In this document: positions 58,765 to 64,000 of the stretch, in pieces
Position numbering within the stretch: the stretch's first letter is position 1
Layout of the letters: each line of letters opens with the position of its first letter
DNA from: Sphingomonas albertensis
Lineage (GTDB): Bacteria > Pseudomonadota > Alphaproteobacteria > Sphingomonadales > Sphingomonadaceae
Reading direction: 5' to 3'
Assembly (NCBI RefSeq): GCF_014358075.1
Contig: NZ_JACONT010000021.1
Location: 1-64,000 of the forward strand
Length of the DNA stretch: 64,000 nucleotides
Made by a program: the position numbers and the translations under genes
Notes under the pieces: model-generated
Told to the model about the DNA's origin: nothing
Databases searched by the model: none
The model's input: the letters and a program-made list of their open reading frames with translations, nothing else

Positions 58765-59660
58765 GCGAACCACCGGTCGACGACCAGCGCGCCGAACATC
58801 ACGAACAGATACAGGATCGAGTATTTGAACAAGGCCTTCTCCGGTTTCATCGCATCGTCGGCATGCGTGGTGCGCTTGGCGACGCGGACGGCGAGTAGCG
58901 CAAACCAGCCGGTGAGCAGGACGGCGGCGATGCCGTAGATCGCGCCGGTCAGGCCTAGCGGCCAGGGCAGGATCGCGACCGCTGCCATCGGGATCGTGTA
59001 GAGCCCGATCTGCGTCCGCGTAGTCCGCTCGCCAGACACGACGGGGAGCATCGGCACGCCCGCGGCGGCGTAATCGCTCTTCATGAACAGCGCGAGCGCC
59101 CAGAAATGCGGCGGCGTCCACAGGAACACGAAGAGGAACAGCAGCACGGGGAGCAGCGCGATGTCGCCGGTCGCCGCCGCCCAGCCGATCAGCGGCGGGA
59201 ACGCGCCGGCAGCACCACCGATGACGATATTCTGCGGCGTGCGGCGCTTTAGCCAGACGGTGTAGACCAGCACGTAGAACAGAATCGAAACGGTCAGGAT
59301 CGCGGCGGCGACGGCGTTGACCGCGAACCCCATGAACAGGACCGAGAATGCACCGAGGCCGACACCGAAATGCAGCGCCGCCTGGCGGTCCATCCGGCCA
59401 TCGGGGAGGGGGCGCTTCTGTGTGCGGCGCATGACCGCGTCGATATCCGACTCGTACCATTGGTTGAGCGCTCCCGCGGCACCCGCGCCGAGCGCGATAC
59501 AGAGGATTGCGGTGAAGCCGATCACAGGATGTACGCCGACCGGCGCGGCTAGCATGCCGCAAAGGCCGGTGAAGACGACGAGCGTCATCACCCGCGGCTT
59601 GGTCAACGCAAGAAAATCGCGCCAGTGCGCCGGTGGCAGGAGTGGAGTGACAGGAGTCAT
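58761..59660 (-). CDS. ctaB: Protoheme IX farnesyltransferase (heme o synthase)
   Basis: A 299-residue UbiA-family prenyltransferase with about nine helices that farnesylates heme b to heme o, the precursor of heme a. The two Asp/Arg-rich sites are [15 protein letters not shown] (near 66) and [13 protein letters not shown] (near 139). [13 protein letters not shown] near 21 is also diagnostic. It heads the cluster ctaB-small ORF-ctaG-ctaE on the minus strand and is separated from ctaD by an unrelated membrane-protein gene. Confidence 0.96.
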   Translation of the reverse strand: MTPVTPLLPPAHWRDFLALTKPRVMTLVVFTGLCGMLAAPVGVHPVIGFTAILCIALGAGAAGALNQWYESDIDAVMRRTQKRPLPDGRMDRQAALHFGVGLGAFSVLFMGFAVNAVAAAILTVSILFYVLVYTVWLKRRTPQNIVIGGAAGAFPPLIGWAAATGDIALLPVLLFLFVFLWTPPHFWALALFMKSDYAAAGVPMLPVVSGERTTRTQIGLYTIPMAAVAILPWPLGLTGAIYGIAAVLLTGWFALLAVRVAKRTTHADDAMKPEKALFKYSILYLFVMFGALVVDRWFA

Positions 59661-59719
59661 GGTTCGGGTACGCTATACGCGTTGCGGCGGACCTCGGAAA
59701 CCCTTCGCGTCGTGTCGGC

Positions 59720-61189
59720 TCAAGGGGTTGGCCGATGCGCGGGTACGGGCTGGTGGATGACCGCGGTGCCATCCGTGTAGACGCGCCGCCACGCGGGGTC
59801 ATGATCGAGCAAGCCGACCAGCGGCGAGCGTGGCGGCAGGATCGTCCAGCCGAAATGCCATCTCGCGTTCGCCGCGTGCCAGCGTTCGGCGTCGCCCGCG
59901 GCGATCCTGAAATAGTCGAGCGTGAACGGGTCTCCGTACATGTCGGACCGACCGTCGATATAGGGCCGGATGCCGGCGAGGATCAGCGACCCGCCGAAGC
60001 TGTATTCGTTGAAGACGCGCTGGTTGCGGAGTGCCGGGGGCAACTGGCGGAGCGCGGTGGCGGGGATACCGGCGCTGTCGTTGCGCACCACGGGGACGGC
60101 GATCCGGTAGGTTGCGAGGCCGATCGCGAGCAGCAGGATCAGGATGCCGATCGATCGGCTCTCTCGGCATGGTATTGATGAGCTCCTGGTATTGGTGGTC
60201 CAGGCTTTGCCGAGCGGTTCTGCGAGGACCAGGATACCGACGACGACCAGGACGATTTCCTGGCGGGTATGTTGCAGGGCGAGGTGCAGGACGCCGAGCA
60301 ACAGGAGCAGCCGAACGGGTGGGATGCGCACCGGCCGGAGGAGCAGGCAGGCGAGGGTGGCGAGCAGGATCGCCTCGAACCCGGAGAACGTCGCGAAGTC
60401 GGCGGGCTGCCATTCGTCGAGATGCGCGAGCAGTTTCAGCCGGTCGACGTAGAACGGGAAGACGAGGCCGTCGAAACCGGCGGGGGTCGCGGTGGCGGCG
60501 ATAGCGCAGGCCAGACCGAACGCACCCCAGCCCAGGACGACGCGACGGCGGTGGGACGGAGCGGCGGTGATCAGCGCTTCGAGCGCGAACACGCCGACGA
60601 GTGCCAGCCCGAACACGAAGCTGCCATGCGCGTTCGCCCATACCAGCATGAGTAAGGCGAAGCCCAACGCCGGCGGTCGGTCGCGCGCGCGCGCGTGCAG
60701 CAGGGCGATCAGCCAGCCGGCCAGCATTGGCAGCGCGAGGATGTGCGGGCGTGCCAGCAACGACGGGAGCAGGCCGGTGACGAGCAGGAGCAGCGCGAGG
60801 ATACTGGCGCGCGTGCTCAGCCAGCGGCGGATTTCGTAGGCGACGAGCGCGAACAGCGCGGCCATCGCTGCGCCTATGAGGACGATCAGGCCACTCCAGC
60901 CGGCGGCGCGATAACTCGCGTACATCGCCAGTTCGGACAGCCATTCGTGCGCCACCCACGGCCGGCCGGTGGCGGTGAACGAGAACGGGTCGGTGGTCGG
61001 GACGCTGGCATGCGCGACGATCCAGGCGCCGGTCGCGAGGTGCCAGCCGGTGTCGCCGTCACGCAGCGCGGTGGGGACTATGATCGTGAACGCGAACGCG
61101 GCGAACGCGGCGAGTAGGGCGAGGATCGAGCGGGGGATTCCCGTGGGGACGTCGGGACTGACTGGGGTTGGGGGAGGGGCGCTCGGCAT
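59720..61189 (-). CDS. Multi-helix membrane protein, GT-C-like, unknown function
   Basis: A 489-residue protein with about ten hydrophobic helices and a C-terminal soluble tail of about 110 residues. The first loop holds D-G-D-T-G-W-H-L-A-T-G (near 44) and G-R-P-W-V-A-H-E-W-L-S (near 73), an acidic/aromatic loop resembling GT-C glycosyltransferases such as the ArnT/PMT superfamily. The tail has N-E-Y-S-F-G-G-S-L-I and Y-I-D-G-R-S-D-M-Y-G (near 405-425). I do not recognise a named family. The gene interrupts the usual ctaD-ctaB neighbourhood, so it may be a later insertion. An O-linked or lipid-linked sugar transferase is a guess. Confidence 0.75.
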   Translation of the reverse strand: MPSAPPPTPVSPDVPTGIPRSILALLAAFAAFAFTIIVPTALRDGDTGWHLATGAWIVAHASVPTTDPFSFTATGRPWVAHEWLSELAMYASYRAAGWSGLIVLIGAAMAALFALVAYEIRRWLSTRASILALLLLVTGLLPSLLARPHILALPMLAGWLIALLHARARDRPPALGFALLMLVWANAHGSFVFGLALVGVFALEALITAAPSHRRRVVLGWGAFGLACAIAATATPAGFDGLVFPFYVDRLKLLAHLDEWQPADFATFSGFEAILLATLACLLLRPVRIPPVRLLLLLGVLHLALQHTRQEIVLVVVGILVLAEPLGKAWTTNTRSSSIPCRESRSIGILILLLAIGLATYRIAVPVVRNDSAGIPATALRQLPPALRNQRVFNEYSFGGSLILAGIRPYIDGRSDMYGDPFTLDYFRIAAGDAERWHAANARWHFGWTILPPRSPLVGLLDHDPAWRRVYTDGTAVIHQPVPAHRPTP

Positions 61190-61405
61190 GGAGGCGGGGT
61201 TAGCGCGATTGTCCTTTGGAATGGTGAACGGGGGTGGGTTTGCGTTTAGGCTGGGGTCTTGCCTGTGAGCCCGGGCTCTTTCCGTTCCCCATCCCCTAAC
61301 CTTCTCTCTAGCCCCTGACCGTCATCCAGGTCCGCTTAGTCACCTCGGCCCCTTCCCGCCGCCAGTCCCGCCGCCCGAGTCCCCCGGTCACCCAGCCCTT
61401 TCCGG

Positions 61406-61489
61406 TCACCCCAGCAAAAACTGGGGTCTCCCGCTTGGCGAGCGCGTGGAGTCACAGGGTGAAATCCCAGCTTTTGCTGGGATGACGGC
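61406..61489. repeat. Family E palindromic repeat
   Basis: Left GTCACCCCAGCAAAAACTGG then GGTCT; right AATCCCAGCTTTTGCTGGGA then TGACGG. The two hairpins face each other across about 35 bases. A half copy lies at 46522-46553. Confidence 0.75.
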
Positions 61490-61623
61490 GGCGGTGACGG
61501 GCGTGCGTGATTATGGGCGTGGGGTGACGTGGAGGGGATGACGAGAGTGCGTGATTACGCGCGTAGGGTGATGGGCGTGGAGGATGACGAGCGTAGGAAT
61601 GACGCAGGTGCGGACTCCCGCCT

Positions 61624-61681
61624 CCTTGTTCTCCCGCGAAGGCGGGAGCCCAGGCTGTGTTTCCGCTTTCGCGGAGACACA
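61624..61681. repeat. Family A palindrome, degenerate
   Basis: CTCCCGCGAAGGCGGGAG on the left is intact. The right side reads TTTCCGCTTTCGCGGAGA, and the centre CCCAGGCTGTG has lost symmetry. It lies between the membrane-protein start and ctaD stop. Confidence 0.8.
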
Positions 61682-61711
61682 TGATCTGGCTCGAAGGCGT
61701 AATTGAACGAA

Positions 61712-61739
61712 AAACGCCCCGGGTCTCCCCGAGGCGTTT
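61712..61739 (-). terminator. Rho-independent terminator of the ctaC-ctaD transcript
   Basis: Minus strand: AAACGCCTCGGG pairs with CCCGGGGCGTTT (one bulge, loop GAG), followed by TTTCG. It lies about 100 bases after the ctaD stop. Confidence 0.85.
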
Positions 61740-61757
61740 ACGTTTTCGGCTGGCCCC

Positions 61758-61780
61758 GACACGGGAGTAAATCCCGTGTC
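61758..61780. other. Perfect 9-base hairpin in the ctaD 3' region
   Basis: GACACGGGA-GTAAA-TCCCGTGTC lies between the ctaD stop and the terminator. There is no T-run after it on either strand, so it is not a terminator by itself. It may protect the mRNA 3' end. Confidence 0.5.
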
Positions 61781-61836
61781 GTCGGACGCGGCGTTGCTGC
61801 GCCGGCCGGGCGGGGGCCTGCTGGCCCTGATCCGCC

Positions 61837-63501
61837 TCAGTCGATTTTCGGCAGCGTCTCGAACTGGTGGTATGGCGGCGGCGAGGAGATCGTCCACTCC
61901 AGCGTCGTCGCGCCGTCGCCCCAGGGGTTGTCGCCTGCCGGCTTGCCCGCGACCATCGACCAGATCAGGTTGACGAAGAACACCACCATGCCCGCGGCCA
62001 TGATCATGTAGCCGACCGACGCGACCGTGTTCCAATGCTCGTACTGCGGCGTGTAGTCCGGAATACGGCGCGGCATGCCCTGGAGCCCCAGGAAGTGCAT
62101 CGGGAAGAACATCACGTTCACGCCGATGAAGAACACCCAGAAATGCAGCTGGCCGAGGAACTCGTTGTACATCTTCCCCGACATCTTCGGGAACCAATAG
62201 TAGAACCCGGCGAACAGCGAGAACACGGCGCCCAGCGACAGGACGTAGTGGAAATGCGCCACCACGTAGTAGGTGTCCTGCATGTAATCGTCGATGCCGC
62301 CGTTGGCGAGCACCACGCCGGTCACGCCGCCGACGGTGAACATGAAGATGAAGCCGATCGACCACACCATCGGCGTCTTGAAAGTGAGCGAGCCGCCCCA
62401 CATCGTCGCGATCCACGAGAAGATCTTGATGCCGGTCGGGACCGCGATGACCATCGTCGCCGCGGTGAAGTACATCTTGGTGTTCACGCTGAGGCCGGTC
62501 GTGAACATGTGGTGCGCCCACACGACGAACCCGACCACGCCGATCGCGACCATCGCGTAGGCCATGCCGAGGTAGCCGAAGACCGGCTTGCGGCTGAACG
62601 TCGAGATGATCTGGCTGACGATGCCGAAGCCCGGCAGGATCATGATGTAGACTTCGGGATGGCCGAAGAACCAGAACAGATGCTGGTACAGGACGGGGTC
62701 GCCGCCGCCGGCCGGATCGAAGAAGGTGGTGCCGAAGTTGCGATCGGTTAGCAGCATCGTGATCGCCGCGGCGAGCACCGGCAGTGCGAGCAGCAGCAGG
62801 AACGCGGTGACGAGCATCGACCACACGAACAGCGGCATCTTGTGCAGCGTCATGCCCGGCGCGCGCATGTTGAAGATCGTCGTGATGAAGTTGATCGCGC
62901 CGAGGATCGACGACGCGCCCGCGAGATGGAGCGCGAGGATCGCCATGTCGGTCGACGGCCCGGGCTCGCCATAGGTCGAGAGCGGCGCGTAGAGCGTCCA
63001 GCCATTACCCGCGCCACCGAAGAACGGCGAGGCCAGCAGCAGCGTGAAGGCGGGGATCAGCAGCCAGAACGACACGTTGTTCATGCGCGGGAACGCCATG
63101 TCCGGCGCACCGATCATGATCGGCACGAACCAGTTGCCGAAGCCGCCGACCATCGCCGGCATGACCATGAAGAACACCATGATCAGGCCGTGCGCGGTGA
63201 TCAGCACGTTCCAGAGATGGAGCGATTCGTCGAGGCTGGCGGGGCCGCCGTGGAGCATGCTCGCCCAGCCCTGCAGATACTGGATGCCGGGATGCGCGAG
63301 CTCGGCGCGCATGAGGCCCGAGACCGAGCCGCCGATGATCCCCGCGACGATCGCGAAGATCAGGTACAGCGTGCCGATATCCTTGTGGTTGGTCGACATG
63401 AACCAACGCGCGAAGAATCCCGGTTTGTGATCGGTGTCGTGGTGATGGTCGTGCGCGTCGTGGCTTACGAACGCCGACGGGGTGAGAGCGGTGTCGGTCA
63501 T
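61837..63501 (-). CDS. ctaD: Cytochrome c oxidase subunit I
   Basis: A 554-residue, twelve-helix catalytic subunit of the aa3 oxidase that reduces oxygen and pumps protons. The N-terminal His-rich tail ([12 protein letters not shown] near 15-26) is followed by the core. Low-spin heme His lies in I-T-A-H-G-L-I-M-V (near 106) and in the A-H-F-H-Y-V-L pair. The CuB and Tyr site is [10 protein letters not shown] (near 282), with V-W-A-H-H-M-F (near 331) giving the other CuB ligands and V-V-A-H-F-H-Y (near 416) the heme a3 and a ligands. All ligands are present. It starts one base after the ctaC stop. Confidence 0.98.
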   Translation of the reverse strand: MTDTALTPSAFVSHDAHDHHHDTDHKPGFFARWFMSTNHKDIGTLYLIFAIVAGIIGGSVSGLMRAELAHPGIQYLQGWASMLHGGPASLDESLHLWNVLITAHGLIMVFFMVMPAMVGGFGNWFVPIMIGAPDMAFPRMNNVSFWLLIPAFTLLLASPFFGGAGNGWTLYAPLSTYGEPGPSTDMAILALHLAGASSILGAINFITTIFNMRAPGMTLHKMPLFVWSMLVTAFLLLLALPVLAAAITMLLTDRNFGTTFFDPAGGGDPVLYQHLFWFFGHPEVYIMILPGFGIVSQIISTFSRKPVFGYLGMAYAMVAIGVVGFVVWAHHMFTTGLSVNTKMYFTAATMVIAVPTGIKIFSWIATMWGGSLTFKTPMVWSIGFIFMFTVGGVTGVVLANGGIDDYMQDTYYVVAHFHYVLSLGAVFSLFAGFYYWFPKMSGKMYNEFLGQLHFWVFFIGVNVMFFPMHFLGLQGMPRRIPDYTPQYEHWNTVASVGYMIMAAGMVVFFVNLIWSMVAGKPAGDNPWGDGATTLEWTISSPPPYHQFETLPKID

Positions 63502-63502
63502 C

Positions 63503-64000
63503 TTACAGTCCCGCGTTGCCGGCGCCGGCCGGGTTTGAGGTGGCGCCCTGCGTCGTCGCGGGGGCTGCGGTGGTCACGTTCTCGACCGGGCCGGTGGCGT
63601 TGGCGGTTTCCGCCGCCTCCTCGACCTTCGCCGCGGAGCCATCGGCGCCGGGCTGCGGAATGACCTTGTCGGACGCCTTGCCGGGGGTCGGCATCGTGCC
63701 GCCCTTGGCGCGGACCCAGGCCGCATATTCGGCGGGCGGAACGGCTTCGACCGCGATCGGCATATAGCCGTGGCGCGCGCCGCACAGTTCCGAGCACTGG
63801 CCGAAATACAGGCCGGGCTTGTCGATCGTGAAGCTGGTCTCGTTCAGGCGACCTGGGATCGCGTCGAGCTTGATCCAGAACGCAGGCACCGCCCAGCTGT
63901 GGATCACGTCGTTCGACGTGGTGATCAGGCGGATCGGCACGCCGACGGGGAGGACGATGCGGTTGTCGGTCGCGAGCAGTGCCGGGCCGTCTGCATCGGT
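63503..64000 (-). CDS. ctaC: Cytochrome c oxidase subunit II, C-terminal part (runs off the window)
   Basis: The last ~165 residues of subunit II, cut by the window end. The CuA site is complete: H-S-W-A-V-P-A-F, then [14 protein letters not shown]. Here two Cys, two His, Met and the Glu carbonyl hold the binuclear copper that takes electrons from cytochrome c. After the cupredoxin domain there is an unusual low-complexity tail of about 65 residues (Ala/Thr/Pro/Glu, e.g. [11 protein letters not shown]). No cytochrome c domain is fused. It precedes ctaD in the operon. Confidence 0.96.
   Translation of the reverse strand, partial: TDADGPALLATDNRIVLPVGVPIRLITTSNDVIHSWAVPAFWIKLDAIPGRLNETSFTIDKPGLYFGQCSELCGARHGYMPIAVEAVPPAEYAAWVRAKGGTMPTPGKASDKVIPQPGADGSAAKVEEAAETANATGPVENVTTAAPATTQGATSNPAGAGNAGL

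Larger units (their letters stand above)
61190..61836. other. Long gap after ctaD with repeats, hairpin and terminator
   Basis: About 650 bases with no supported gene. It holds a family E repeat (61406-61489), a run of imperfect GATGACG/GCGTGCGTGATTA direct repeats (about 61490-61610), a family A palindrome (61624-61681), a terminator (61712-61739) and a perfect 9-base hairpin (61758-61780). A 437-codon minus-strand frame through the gap and ctaD is a shadow. Confidence 0.7.

Noticed and set aside
61511..62824. A 437-codon minus-strand frame across the ctaD 3' part and the gap
   Set aside because: It overlaps ctaD in another frame, and its tail is translated repeats (family A and short direct repeats).

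Overview
The window is high-GC, gene-dense chromosomal DNA from an alphaproteobacterium, most likely Sphingomonas or a close sphingomonad. I infer this from the protein families: a TorF-type porin, alphaproteobacterial RNase E with an acidic insert in its S1 domain, DciA, and a ctaC-ctaD...ctaB-ctaG-ctaE-DUF983-SURF1-thrC order. Nothing looks like a plasmid, prophage, insertion sequence or CRISPR locus, and I see no rRNA or tRNA gene. About 53 protein genes are supported. Many neighbours overlap by 1-11 bases, so translational coupling is common.

Layout. 0.1-9.4 kb: small membrane proteins (DUF4345, DUF2721), a GNAT/CelD-like acetyltransferase, an ABC ATPase + FtsX-type permease + AttH/CrtC-like operon, a MHYT-GGDEF-EAL cyclic-di-GMP protein and an ABM-domain protein. 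9.4-18.4 kb: smc, two DsbA-like thioredoxin-fold proteins, dciA, and divergently mutY, a serine hydrolase and nudC. 18.6-25.1 kb: LLM oxidoreductase, HAD nucleotidase-dapD, glpX, a CPBP protease-like membrane protein and a CocE-type hydrolase. 25.2-29.1 kb: an ABC-2 exporter and a DsbA/BepA-like pair. 29.7-36.7 kb: rne, a cell-wall amidase and an OPT transporter. 36.9-46.3 kb: GH130 enzyme + fused glycosyltransferase, queF, an FeS-type photolyase-like protein, sseA, metC, a tiny membrane ORF and a TorF porin. 46.7-53.2 kb: DUF3035 lipoprotein, lspA, the 3' half of ileS, chorismate mutase, rpsD, an M28 peptidase and agmatine deiminase. 53.4-64 kb: an RlmI-like methyltransferase, thrC and the cytochrome c oxidase structural and assembly genes.

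Two things stand out. First, the intergenic gaps carry many copies of nested palindromes. They form at least three families that differ in sequence but share one design, and two of the families usually sit side by side. They almost always lie just beyond a gene end, and no transposase is visible. Second, ileS is cut to its C-terminal half exactly at a G22-CCG-C26 tract inside a repeat. That looks like a false contig join rather than biology, so roughly the first half of ileS, and perhaps more, is probably missing here. I found no clear new defence or biosynthetic system. The least explained functional unit is the GH130 / fused glycosyltransferase pair.
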